The notes below the pieces were generated by a model. The model made no database searches and was not told where the DNA came from. It worked only from the letters and a program-made list of their open reading frames with translations. Of a stretch of DNA of 31,170 bases, positions 16,490 to 25,207 are shown one piece after another (the first letter of the stretch is position 1; each line of letters opens with the position of its first letter). Origin of the DNA: JABMOV01 sp964654545 (GTDB lineage: Bacteria; Fidelibacterota; Marinisomatia; Marinisomatales; JABMOV01); the NCBI GenBank assembly GCA_964654545.1, contig CAZZIU010000021.1, forward strand, positions 1-31,170, in the 5' to 3' direction. The position numbers and the translations under genes are program-made.

Positions 16490-19004
16490 CGAAGTAAAAG
16501 ATAAAAGCACCGAAGAGAAGGAACTGGCAACAAACCGGCTGTTGGAATTGTTACGTTCTCAGCAGGTAGGTACCAGGGATGACAAGACCGACGGGAAGAA
16601 AAAGGAAGAAAAACCTGTCGATTCGACGGTTGAAGTGGCAGAGGAATCGCCGAAGGCTGACGAAGACGACAACCTGGAATTGGGTGAAATTGAATCCACC
16701 ACAGTAAAAGACACCATGGATGAACAAGATGATGAAATCCTTGTTCCTGAACTGGGGGAGGATGGTGATTTTGAGAAAAGTGGCATTTCATCACGTGAGC
16801 TGCTCGACACCCTGGCAGATGCATTAAAAGGTGGAGAAGAGACATCATCCAATGATACAGAACAGGACGAACCGTCTGGTAAGCAGATTGAAAAACCGAA
16901 GGAAATGGATTTTTCCCGCAATCTGTTTGATGAATTAAAAACAAAATCAGATGTAGAGCCAGCGGAAGAAAAAGAACCTGAACCAGATTCAACTGATGAA
17001 GAAGCGACTCCACCCTTACTGGATATCCTGCAAAAACCCGACGATGATGAACCTGTGGAATCACCGCAGGAGGTTGAAGAAGCGGTAAGCGGACCAGTCG
17101 ATACTGAACCTGAACCAGAACCTGAGGTTGAGTTGGAAGAGGATGAACAGGGACCAGGTGTGGGGGATCTGTTATCGGAAATCCAGGTACAATCAAGCGA
17201 AGCAGATGATGGCGACAATGAAGAAGCACCGGCAGTCGAATTTGATTCACGAAATTTCACACCCTTACCTAAGAGTGCCCTACCAACAAAGAATCAGATA
17301 ACACTCAATTATGTAAAACGATATTTGAACGAATCGCGACACCGAATTGCGATTGTTATATCAAAGGATTTTGTACGAGTCGTGGAAATAGAAACTGGGA
17401 CGACTCATTCCACATTGTTAAAAGCCAGAACCTATAGTTTACCTTATCAGGGTGGTGATGAACCTATCTATCATACAGAAGATTTGCTCGATTATATTCT
17501 TGAAAATGAGATTGATCCTAAAATTCGAAAATCATTATTCGCTTCCGTTTATCACTCCGGAATCAACTCACGGACACGACTATTTCAGACGCCCGTAGTT
17601 AAAAAATCAGAAATGAAAGACCTGGTTGCATGGAATATCAAAAAAGCCATTCCATTTAAACCCGAAGAAGCAGCAATTAACTGGCAAATTGGTGACGTTA
17701 TCGAAGATGCCAATAAGCAGAATGTACTGGTTGGCGCCATTGAAAAAAATTCGCTGGATAGTCTTATCAGCAAGTTTAAAAACTATAAGATCAAACTCAG
17801 ACTATTTTCTACCTTGCCCATTTTACTGTGGAAAAATTTCATTCATAACTATCCCGATTACAAAGCGGGTGCCTATGCGCTTATTCACATTGGATACAAT
17901 GCCACAACCGTGGTGGTGATTATTAATCACGAATTCGTATTCAACCGTGAAATTGTGATGGGGGCAAAAGATTTTTACCAGGCGATACAGCAAAAGATTA
18001 TTGCCAAAGGGAAATCAATCGAAATTGGTGAAGACGATTCAGTTCGAATCTTGCGTGATTACGGTATTCCCAAAGAAAAGACCGGTGTTATACCAAACTT
18101 GGGTGTGAGTCTGTACAAGTTATCGATATTTCTCCGTCCGGCAGTGGAGCGACTGGTGAATGAAATAAATCGTTCCAAAAATTTCTTCGCCAAGCAAAGC
18201 CCGGATATGGAATGGGATGGTATTTTTATTGACGGACAAGGTGCCACATTTCCAAACCTCCCGGATGTGTTGTCCGAAAACCTTGAATCGCGAGTGGAAA
18301 TATTGAATCCTACCCGCTATGATTCGTTTCAGTTTGCGGAAGATGTGGTAATAAAGGAGAATGAAATTTCCAGTTATTCTGTGAATTTCGCGCTCTTGAA
18401 CGATAAAGCAGAGTCGCTCAATATATTGCCAAAACCAGTAATGGCAAGTTACCGTTTTATCTTCTTTTCCAAGCTGGCAATTGCCGTAAGTGCTTTCTTT
18501 ATTCCGTTCTATGTGACCATGCTCCTGGTCAGTCAAATTCAATTGCGAATGCTAAAAAGTGAAGTGGAAACAAAAACCGCACAGTGGGAAACATTATCGG
18601 AACAATCCCAGGAATATTTCGATATATTGAAAGATCTGGATATTATTGATGGTTATTACAAATTGATGAAGAACGATCATATCCATTCCAAAAATGTTCT
18701 AAGTATCATGAAAATGCTTACCGATGATATTTCCCCTGATATCAAATTCACATCACTTATTTTCAAAAAGGAATTGATTGATAAAGATAAAACCGACATG
18801 AATAATCCCAATAATTATAACAACCTTATTGAATTATCAGGATTTGTACAATCAGATCAGTCTATTGCCGATATACAATTAACCAATTTCCAGATACAAT
18901 TGGAGCAGACTGAAATCTTCGACACAATTGAAAGAGAAATCAAAGAAACCAGTGATACAAATGAAGAATGGAAACTGTTCTTCCAATTCAAACTAAGGTG
19001 GTAA
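16482..19004 (+). CDS. PilM-PilN fusion with long acidic N-terminal arm
   Basis: One 840-residue protein joins two normally separate pilus alignment proteins. Residues 1-260 are acidic, Pro/Glu/Asp-rich and predicted disordered. Residues about 285-635 form a PilM-like actin fold (RIAIVISKDFVRVVEI at its start; MKDLVAWNIKKAIPFKPEEA; ALIHIGYNATTVVV). A SLNILPKP motif at 645-652 resembles the INLLP motif by which free PilN docks into PilM. A membrane span (about 656-684), a coiled coil and a PilN-like periplasmic domain (to 840) follow. The protein should sit in the inner membrane, linking the cytoplasmic motor side to PilO/PilP. The start is GTG at 16482, inside the upstream gene; this is the first available start preserving the N-terminal helix. 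Five LL-acidic motifs occur in the arm. Mirror open frames on the minus strand here are artefacts of the Glu-rich code. Confidence 0.88.
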   Translation: MSDEVKDKSTEEKELATNRLLELLRSQQVGTRDDKTDGKKKEEKPVDSTVEVAEESPKADEDDNLELGEIESTTVKDTMDEQDDEILVPELGEDGDFEKSGISSRELLDTLADALKGGEETSSNDTEQDEPSGKQIEKPKEMDFSRNLFDELKTKSDVEPAEEKEPEPDSTDEEATPPLLDILQKPDDDEPVESPQEVEEAVSGPVDTEPEPEPEVELEEDEQGPGVGDLLSEIQVQSSEADDGDNEEAPAVEFDSRNFTPLPKSALPTKNQITLNYVKRYLNESRHRIAIVISKDFVRVVEIETGTTHSTLLKARTYSLPYQGGDEPIYHTEDLLDYILENEIDPKIRKSLFASVYHSGINSRTRLFQTPVVKKSEMKDLVAWNIKKAIPFKPEEAAINWQIGDVIEDANKQNVLVGAIEKNSLDSLISKFKNYKIKLRLFSTLPILLWKNFIHNYPDYKAGAYALIHIGYNATTVVVIINHEFVFNREIVMGAKDFYQAIQQKIIAKGKSIEIGEDDSVRILRDYGIPKEKTGVIPNLGVSLYKLSIFLRPAVERLVNEINRSKNFFAKQSPDMEWDGIFIDGQGATFPNLPDVLSENLESRVEILNPTRYDSFQFAEDVVIKENEISSYSVNFALLNDKAESLNILPKPVMASYRFIFFSKLAIAVSAFFIPFYVTMLLVSQIQLRMLKSEVETKTAQWETLSEQSQEYFDILKDLDIIDGYYKLMKNDHIHSKNVLSIMKMLTDDISPDIKFTSLIFKKELIDKDKTDMNNPNNYNNLIELSGFVQSDQSIADIQLTNFQIQLEQTEIFDTIEREIKETSDTNEEWKLFFQFKLRW

Positions 19005-19008
19005 TTAA

Positions 19009-19578
19009 ATGAATTATCAATACACATTTTATGCCATGATTATTGTTTTGTTAATCGCAACGGGTGGTTGGATTTATAAAGATTTAAACGTATACGGTGA
19101 TGAGAAATCAGTATATCGAAAAGAACTAACACGGTTGGATACGAAATTTCATGAACTTTCTGTAGTAAGAAATTCATATGAGGACGTGAAGGCGGCATTC
19201 GATAGAAAGATCGACAATTTCGACACTTTAAAAGTTAAAATGTCAGCAGACAATAAATCTTTTCTCACACTTATGACATCCCTTAGAGAATTGGCAACCA
19301 AGCAAAATATCCAGGTTCCTTCTTTGTCACCAAAGTTAAATGATTCTTACCCGGCCATAAAAAATAAACTAAATCTCACAAAAAAGCATATTGTGCGCTA
19401 TCCGGTTGAACTAACAATTCAAGGTGATTATTTAACGATTGGGGCCTACATGCAAGAACTGATTTCACACAACAAAATATTCAATCTCGGTCGGATTACA
19501 ATTGATACTGACGTTGAAACACCAGAATCACTCACCTGCAGCATGATTTTGTATGCATATTTATTCAAGGGGGATTAG
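19009..19578 (+). CDS. pilO: Type IV pilus alignment protein PilO
   Basis: The 189-residue protein has one membrane span (about 8-26), a coiled coil (about 30-75) and a C-terminal ferredoxin-like domain with TIQGDYLTIGAYMQEL, the pattern shared by PilO and GspM-type proteins. Length matches PilO (about 200). It should pair with the PilN part of the upstream fusion in the periplasm and bridge to PilP. AAGGTGG at 18995-19001 gives the ribosome site and overlaps the end of the preceding gene, which ends 4 bases before the ATG. Sequence identity to any known PilO appears low; order and topology carry much of the call. Confidence 0.85.
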   Translation: MNYQYTFYAMIIVLLIATGGWIYKDLNVYGDEKSVYRKELTRLDTKFHELSVVRNSYEDVKAAFDRKIDNFDTLKVKMSADNKSFLTLMTSLRELATKQNIQVPSLSPKLNDSYPAIKNKLNLTKKHIVRYPVELTIQGDYLTIGAYMQELISHNKIFNLGRITIDTDVETPESLTCSMILYAYLFKGD

Positions 19579-19582
19579 GTAG

Positions 19583-20065
19583 ATGAAACTTGATCGACGA
19601 CAAATGATTATGCTTGGAGTATTGGTAGTAATGCTATTATACCTATTATATGATTATGGTGTCATTTTTCCCAAAGAAACAACTGAGTTAGCGCAGGAAA
19701 TAGAAGATTTAACCGAACGCAAAGATGAGGTCGACGACATTGCCGAATATGCAGCATTAATGGTCATGCCAGAAATTAAATGGGATAAAAATTGGGGTGC
19801 TGATCCGTTTTTTTACACGAAACAAAAAAAAGAATCTGGTGAAGGTGGTTTGCTGGGTATTTTTGGCTCAACAAATGATGGAGCCAGAGTAAACTTTGAC
19901 TTAAATGGAATATCCTGGCTCGGAAATTCAGGATATGCACTTATCAATGAAAGTATTCTTTCGGAAGGGGATGTTATTGGCGGGTATACCATTGAGAAAA
20001 TTGCCATAAACCATGTCATCTTAAAACAAGGACTTAAAACAGTTAGGTTGACACTTAATGAATAG
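19583..20065 (+). CDS. pilP: PilP/GspC-like pilus alignment protein
   Basis: The 160-residue protein has an N-terminal membrane span (about 9-25), a short helical linker, and a C-terminal beta domain (about 100-160: SWLGNSGYALINES, then GDVIGGYTIEKI, HVILKQGLKTVRL). That domain is the homology region shared by PilP and GspC, which contacts the secretin's N-terminal domains. Typical PilP is a lipoprotein. This one has no lipobox and keeps an uncleaved anchor, more like GspC. A strong GGGGGA lies before the ATG at 19583. It overlaps the secretin gene by 8 bases, matching the physical partnership of the two products. Confidence 0.82.
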   Translation: MKLDRRQMIMLGVLVVMLLYLLYDYGVIFPKETTELAQEIEDLTERKDEVDDIAEYAALMVMPEIKWDKNWGADPFFYTKQKKESGEGGLLGIFGSTNDGARVNFDLNGISWLGNSGYALINESILSEGDVIGGYTIEKIAINHVILKQGLKTVRLTLNE

Positions 20066-21893
20066 AATTTTATTTATCATCATACTTTTATCTGTTTCAG
20101 TTTTCGCACAGGAATTGGAATTGATCAATAGTTTTGAAAGCGATGGGCAATTGGGAATTTCCATGCGATTTACGGAGGACATAACTTTTGAGGAAGATGC
20201 AACGTATTCTCCACCTCAATTACGGATAGTTGTACCAAATGCATCTTATCCCAAACGTCGTTATCAAAAAGATATCGATTTACCTCCATTGTATCGCTAC
20301 ACCGTTCAGGATTTGCGTGGTAAAACCAATAAAGTAGAGGTTATTCTCTATTTTTCAACCTTACCGGAATACACCATTGAAGTGGATCAGGCACGTATTG
20401 TAAGAGTATCATGGGCTCCACAGGAGGAAGAGATTAAGAGGAAAGTGCGTGCCCAACGGATCGGTGCAATGGAATCAACTGTCTCATTGAATTTCAAAGA
20501 CGCCCAGCTAATTGACGTGTTACGATTGCTTCAAGCGCAGAATGATTTAAATATTATTGCTGGAGAGGATGTAAAGGGGAGAGTAACGGTTGGACTAAAT
20601 GATGTAAACCTGGGTACTGCGCTGGATGCTATTTTAAAGGTAAACGGCTACGACTGGTTCATGCAGGAGAATATTTTAGTAATTAAGAAAATTGAAACTG
20701 AAATGGAAGGCTCTACCGAAACCAGAATATATAAGCTGGAATACGTAGATGCCGCCAGTGTCGCATCAGCTATCACAAATGTATTGACCAAAAAAGGGAA
20801 AATGACAACTTTTTCAGGGACGCAACAAAGTCCGCTAAGCGGAACATCATCTTCTGGTGGAGGTGGACAGACTCAGGGTGTACTCGGTGGCGCAGGAAGT
20901 GCACAGGGGGCAGGAAATGCGGCAGCAGCAGGACTGACCGGTTTATTAGGCGGCATTGGTGGAGGTGGCGCAGAAGGTAGTCAGGCAACCAACGCCGGAG
21001 CCGCTGGCGCAACAGGTGGACAATCGAATGCAGATGTTATTCTTATCACAGATGTTCACTACAATTTTTCAAATATCGAAGAAGTGGTGTTTGCACTGGA
21101 TCAGCCTGTACAACAAATTAATATTTCTGTAAAATTCATCGAGACCAGGTTAACAATGGATGAACGGATGGGCATTAACTGGTCAGCCAGAACGCAACTC
21201 GATGTCCCGGGTAATCCGTCCACAACAACTGGTACCACAAATACAACCGGAACAACCGGAACAACCGGAACCACCGGAACAACGGGAACAACCTCTAGCG
21301 CTGCCAGCACCCTGCTTGAATTGGGTAACTGGAGACAGGGTTTAAAAGTTGCCACATTAACGCTGCCAATATTTTCAGCCTTATTGGAGGTGTTTTCAAA
21401 TGACGGGAGCACACGATTATTGCAAGAACCCCAGGTCACAGCAAAGAACAATGCAATGGCTTCAGTCAATGTCGGTACTACCATTCCAGTTTTAGTTCCG
21501 CAGGCCACGGGCAGTAATTTGGGAACACAACCGTATCAATTCCAGGATGAAGAAGTGAGTGTAAAACTAAATGTGATGCCCAGAGTAAATGATGAACGGT
21601 TTATCTCCATGTCTATTGATGCACAAATTGAAGCCATCACAGGATTTACGGGTCCAAATAATGATAGACCAATTATTTCCAATCGTCAAACCAATACGCA
21701 GATTACCGTCCGTGACGGTGAAACATTGCTGATTGGTGGACTGATTTATGACCAGTATGTTGAGAATAAAACGGTTACTCCATTTTTGGGAAAAATTCCG
21801 TTCATCAAGAAATTTTTTAATCATTCCATTACGACGTCTGAACAAACCGAGTTACTTATTTTTATCACTCCAAATATTGTAAAGTTATCATAG
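20058..21893 (+). CDS. pilQ: Type IV pilus secretin PilQ
   Basis: This outer-membrane channel through which the pilus passes is 611 residues long. It has a signal peptide (MNRILFIIILLSVSVFA), an AMIN-like beta domain (about 20-125) and an STN/N0 domain (about 141-205, NFKDAQLIDVLRLL). N1-type domains follow (from about 223), then the secretin core (about 430-611) with LLQEPQVTAKNNAMASVNVG, TTIPVLVP and ITVRDGETLLIGGLI. Two low-complexity inserts stand out: a Gly/Ala-rich loop at about 254-323 and a Thr-Thr-Gly run at about 389-412. No pilotin or PilF-like TPR gene is in the window. It overlaps pilP upstream and touches pilT downstream with no spacer. Confidence 0.95.
   Translation: MNRILFIIILLSVSVFAQELELINSFESDGQLGISMRFTEDITFEEDATYSPPQLRIVVPNASYPKRRYQKDIDLPPLYRYTVQDLRGKTNKVEVILYFSTLPEYTIEVDQARIVRVSWAPQEEEIKRKVRAQRIGAMESTVSLNFKDAQLIDVLRLLQAQNDLNIIAGEDVKGRVTVGLNDVNLGTALDAILKVNGYDWFMQENILVIKKIETEMEGSTETRIYKLEYVDAASVASAITNVLTKKGKMTTFSGTQQSPLSGTSSSGGGGQTQGVLGGAGSAQGAGNAAAAGLTGLLGGIGGGGAEGSQATNAGAAGATGGQSNADVILITDVHYNFSNIEEVVFALDQPVQQINISVKFIETRLTMDERMGINWSARTQLDVPGNPSTTTGTTNTTGTTGTTGTTGTTGTTSSAASTLLELGNWRQGLKVATLTLPIFSALLEVFSNDGSTRLLQEPQVTAKNNAMASVNVGTTIPVLVPQATGSNLGTQPYQFQDEEVSVKLNVMPRVNDERFISMSIDAQIEAITGFTGPNNDRPIISNRQTNTQITVRDGETLLIGGLIYDQYVENKTVTPFLGKIPFIKKFFNHSITTSEQTELLIFITPNIVKLS
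21243..21287 (+). repeat. 9-bp tandem repeat inside pilQ
   Basis: Five consecutive 9-base units (ACAACCGGA three times, then ACCACCGGA and ACAACGGGA) encode Thr-Thr-Gly triplets. Degenerate copies extend on both sides, about 21222-21296. The unit is a multiple of three, so gain or loss of copies would keep the reading frame and only change the loop length in PilQ. Confidence 0.85.
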
Positions 21894-22958
21894 ATGGCAG
21901 CCCAAGTTGAGATTTATGACTTGCTAAATTTCATGCGTAAATCGGAAGCTTCCGATTTACATTTATCTTCTAATTCTCCTCCGATCCTACGGGTTGATGG
22001 AGAATTAAGAAAGACTGAGCTTCCCAGTTTATTACCTGCTGATGTTCATACCCTGATTTATGACATAATGAATGATGAACAACGCCGACTCTATGAAGAG
22101 GAACTGGAGCTTGATTTTTCAGTGGAAATCAAAGCTATGGGAAGGTATCGTGTAAATGTGTTCAAAGAATTGTACGGTGATTCAGCGGTATTTCGTTCAA
22201 TATCGGATAAAGTATACAGTTTTAATCAATTGGGTCTGCCATCCGTTTTAAAAGACCTGGTATCGCATGATAAAGGATTGATTTTAGTGACCGGACCGAC
22301 GGGCAGTGGAAAATCAACCACCCTCAATACCTTAATCGATTTTATTAATGAAAATATGCGTAAGCATATTATAACAATTGAAGATCCTGTTGAATTCATT
22401 CACAACAGCAAAAAGGGCCTTATCCGGCATCGAGAAATCGGCACCAACACAAAATCGTATGCCCGCGCCCTTCGCAGTGCCTTAAGAGAGGATCCTGACG
22501 TCATTGTTATCGGCGAAATGCGTGATTTGGAAACCACATCACTTGCCATCACAGCAGCAGAGACAGGTCATTTGGTGTTTGGCACACTGCACACTGTAAA
22601 CGCAACCAAAACCCTGGATCGGGTAATCGATCAATTTCCTTCAACCCAGCAATCCCAAATACGGGTAATGTTGAGTGAATCAATTGTGGGGATCATTTCG
22701 CAGCTGCTATTAAAGAAAGTAGGTGGTGGTCGTGTAGCGGCTTTTGAAATTCTAATTGGAACTTCAGCAGTGGCAAATCTCATCAGGGAAAATAAAACAT
22801 TTCAGTTACCGTCTATTCTTCAGACCGGATCCAATATTGGGATGACCACCATGGAACAATCCCTGGTTCAACTTATCAAAGACAAACAGATCAACCCGAA
22901 GGATGCCTTAGACTCGGTTGACGATACAACCGAATTCAAAAAAATGTTGGGTAATTGA
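21894..22958 (+). CDS. pilT: Pilus retraction ATPase PilT
   Basis: This 354-residue cytoplasmic hexameric motor depolymerises pili. The N-terminal PAS-like domain begins with DLLNFMRKSEASDLHLS. The RecA-like domain has Walker A GPTGSGKST (134-142), the Asp box (ITIEDPVEFIH), Walker B (DPDVIVIGEMRD) and the His box (AAETGHLVFGTLHT). The C-terminal region (GMTTMEQSLVQLI) resembles the end of PilT. The start follows the pilQ stop directly and has no Shine-Dalgarno, suggesting translational coupling. It shares one base with the next gene. Confidence 0.95.
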   Translation: MAAQVEIYDLLNFMRKSEASDLHLSSNSPPILRVDGELRKTELPSLLPADVHTLIYDIMNDEQRRLYEEELELDFSVEIKAMGRYRVNVFKELYGDSAVFRSISDKVYSFNQLGLPSVLKDLVSHDKGLILVTGPTGSGKSTTLNTLIDFINENMRKHIITIEDPVEFIHNSKKGLIRHREIGTNTKSYARALRSALREDPDVIVIGEMRDLETTSLAITAAETGHLVFGTLHTVNATKTLDRVIDQFPSTQQSQIRVMLSESIVGIISQLLLKKVGGGRVAAFEILIGTSAVANLIRENKTFQLPSILQTGSNIGMTTMEQSLVQLIKDKQINPKDALDSVDDTTEFKKMLGN

Positions 22959-24055
22959 TGTATAAGATCAACGATTTGCTCAATGTAATGGCCGAAGCAA
23001 ATGCCTCAGACCTTTTTGTCACGCTAGGCGCTTATCCCATGCTGAAAATCAGTGGGAAAATACTACCGCTGGAAAAGGAAAAAGTCATTCCGGAAACGGT
23101 GAAAAATCTCCAGGCTGAGATGCTCACTGAACGACAGATGGAAATATTTCAGAAAAAGAAAGAGCTAGACTTCACGTACAGTTTAGCAGGCGTTGGACGA
23201 TTTCGTGTGAATTTTTTCAGGCAACGAAATTCAGTGGCATTTGTGGTGAGAAGAATAATTTCCAAAATCATGACGATTGAGGAACTCAATTTACCTTCCA
23301 CCCTGGCTCACCTGGCGCTGGAAGAGCGTGGATTAATTTTTGTGGTTGGAAGTACTGGAAGTGGAAAATCAACAACACTTGCTTCTATGGTGGACTATTG
23401 CAATTCGCATAAAACGGCCCATATACTGACGTTAGAAGATCCCATTGAATTTCTTCATTCCCATAAAAAGGGTATTGTAAATCAACGGGAGATTGGGCAG
23501 GATTCTGACTCTTATACGGCAGCACTTAAAAGTGCCTTACGTGAAGCACCATCCATGCTACTTATTGGAGAAATTCGCGATAAGGAATCCATGTCCGCCG
23601 CGTTGAATTTTGCCGAGACCGGTCATCTTGTATTGAGTACACTACATGCAAACAACGCCTACCAGACGATTGAACGTGTCATGAGTTTCTACAGCTACAA
23701 CGAACATGAAATGGTGCGCTTGCAACTTAGTCAAAATTTAAAAGCAGTTATTGCCCAGAGATTGGTACCATCACTGGATGGAAAACGTGTAGCTGCACTG
23801 GAAATGTTACTCCAAACCGCTAGAGTCAGGGATGTCATACACAGAGGTGATCTGGATGTCCTGCGGCATACCATTGAATCATCCGCCAATGAAGGAATGC
23901 AATTGTTTGACCAGCATCTATTCAAATTGGTAATGGATAAGAAAATCGATGAAGATGTAGCAATTCGTTGCGCAGATCGTCCAACAGACTTAAGTTTGAA
24001 ATTGAGAGCAGAGAAACCAATGGAGACAAGGGATGATATTCATCTCGAAGAATAA
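22958..24055 (+). CDS. pilU: Retraction ATPase paralogue PilU
   Basis: This second PilT-family motor of 365 residues usually assists PilT in retraction. Walker A is GSTGSGKST (131-139). The Walker B region reads APSMLLIGEIRD, with serine where PilT has aspartate, though the catalytic glutamate remains. The His box is AETGHLVLSTLHANN. The tail with GMQLFDQHLFKLVMDKKI is typical of PilU and separates it from PilT. ATG 22958 overlaps the pilT stop by one base and is preferred over an in-frame TTG one codon earlier. Pairing of pilT and pilU in tandem is common in type IVa pilus systems. Confidence 0.92.
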   Translation: MYKINDLLNVMAEANASDLFVTLGAYPMLKISGKILPLEKEKVIPETVKNLQAEMLTERQMEIFQKKKELDFTYSLAGVGRFRVNFFRQRNSVAFVVRRIISKIMTIEELNLPSTLAHLALEERGLIFVVGSTGSGKSTTLASMVDYCNSHKTAHILTLEDPIEFLHSHKKGIVNQREIGQDSDSYTAALKSALREAPSMLLIGEIRDKESMSAALNFAETGHLVLSTLHANNAYQTIERVMSFYSYNEHEMVRLQLSQNLKAVIAQRLVPSLDGKRVAALEMLLQTARVRDVIHRGDLDVLRHTIESSANEGMQLFDQHLFKLVMDKKIDEDVAIRCADRPTDLSLKLRAEKPMETRDDIHLEE

Positions 24056-24068
24056 TGAAAGGGGATAA

Positions 24069-24440
24069 ATGGGGAAACGCATACTAATTGTTGATGATGA
24101 GGAATTTTTTATTCAACCCATAAAAATTCTTCTGGAACGAAACGGATATGAAATTCATATCGCCAGTGATGGCATGTCAGGATTGCAAAAAGCAAGGGTC
24201 GTGAACCCTGATTTGATTATGTTGGATTTAATGTTACCGGGAATTGATGGATATCAGATTTGCCGGTTGCTTAAGTTTGATGAAAAATTCAAGAATATTC
24301 CAGTTGTGATCGTTTCTGCAAAAGATTCGGAACACGACAGGTTATTGGGAATCAAAAGTGGAGCAGATGCGTACATTACAAAACCACTGAATCCCAGCGA
24401 ACTTCTATCTGAGTTTAACAAATTATTAGCAGTGGCATGA
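24069..24440 (+). CDS. Single-domain CheY-like response regulator
   Basis: The 123-residue protein is one receiver domain with all canonical residues: acidic pair in LIVDDEEF, phospho-acceptor D53 (LIMLDLMLPG), switch Ser (VIVSAK) and K105 (YITKPL). It has no output domain and should act by binding a partner. By location it resembles PilG/PilH, which steer pilus motors, but no histidine kinase or chemosensory gene is present here. AAAGGGG just before the ATG is a good ribosome site. It overlaps pilD by 4 bases and lies between the retraction and extension motor genes. Confidence 0.9.
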   Translation: MGKRILIVDDEEFFIQPIKILLERNGYEIHIASDGMSGLQKARVVNPDLIMLDLMLPGIDGYQICRLLKFDEKFKNIPVVIVSAKDSEHDRLLGIKSGADAYITKPLNPSELLSEFNKLLAVA

Positions 24441-25204
24441 TACCTTTGCTCGTTATAGTATTTGGATTAATGATAGGGAGTTTTCTGAATGTATGTATTT
24501 ATCGAATTCCTGCTGGAGAATCCATCGTTACACCACGATCTCATTGCACCAAATGCAACCACATGATAACGGCGTTGGAAAACATACCTGTTCTTAGCTA
24601 TTTGTTTCTGGGTGGTAAATGTTCTAATTGTAAAGAAAAAATATCACCAAGGTACCTGTTGGTGGAAATTCTCACGGCCATTCTCTTTTGGGTCACATAT
24701 ACCCAAACCGGATTATCCCTGGATCTGGTTATGTACGCCATTTTTATCTCCTTAATCATTGCTATTACTTTCATTGATTTTGATCATCAGATAATACCCA
24801 ATTCCCTTTTACTTGCCGCTTTGATACCAGGGATTTATCCATTCCTTAGAGATGGCTTATCATCGTGGACGATGTACTTCGTGGGAGGAATTGGGCTTGG
24901 ATTCTTTTTTTATGCCATCGCCTGGCTGGGGTATTTTGCGTTTAAAAAAGAAGCAATGGGAATGGGTGATGTCAAATATGCTGCTCTCATCGGATTGGTG
25001 CTGGGATGGCAGGCTGGTATCGTCGCAATAGCAATTGCGTTTTTCAGTGCGGCAGTCATTATATTGATTTTATTTGTTATGCAAAAAACAAGTGTAGGTC
25101 AACGTATACCGTTTGGGCCATACATGGGCATTGGTGCTGTCGTTGCATTGTTTTGGTATGAACCGATCATCAATTGGTACATGGGATTCATTTTACCTGG
25201 TTAA
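24437..25204 (+). CDS. pilD: Prepilin peptidase and N-methyltransferase PilD
   Basis: This inner-membrane aspartic protease removes the leader of prepilins and methylates the new N-terminus. The 255-residue protein has multiple membrane spans and opens with IGSFLNVCIYRIP, the family signature. Two CxxC pairs (C37/C40 and C62/C65) form the usual zinc site of the methyltransferase part. Protease aspartates lie in FIDFDHQIIPN (D114/D116) and GMGDVK (D178). Its substrates would be the three prepilins at the end of the window. The start codon overlaps the preceding stop (ATGA). Confidence 0.96.
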   Translation: MIPLLVIVFGLMIGSFLNVCIYRIPAGESIVTPRSHCTKCNHMITALENIPVLSYLFLGGKCSNCKEKISPRYLLVEILTAILFWVTYTQTGLSLDLVMYAIFISLIIAITFIDFDHQIIPNSLLLAALIPGIYPFLRDGLSSWTMYFVGGIGLGFFFYAIAWLGYFAFKKEAMGMGDVKYAALIGLVLGWQAGIVAIAIAFFSAAVIILILFVMQKTSVGQRIPFGPYMGIGAVVALFWYEPIINWYMGFILPG

Positions 25205-25207
25205 ATA

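Noticed and set aside
16393..17260. Long minus-strand open frames opposite the acidic arm of the PilM-PilN fusion
   Set aside because: Their products are Ser-rich or Pro/Leu/His-rich mirrors of a GAA/GAT-rich code. There is no ribosome site, and they lie opposite a well-supported gene.
21222..21296. CRISPR-like array
   Set aside because: The units are 9 bases, have no spacers and encode an in-frame Thr-Thr-Gly run within pilQ. No cas gene is present.
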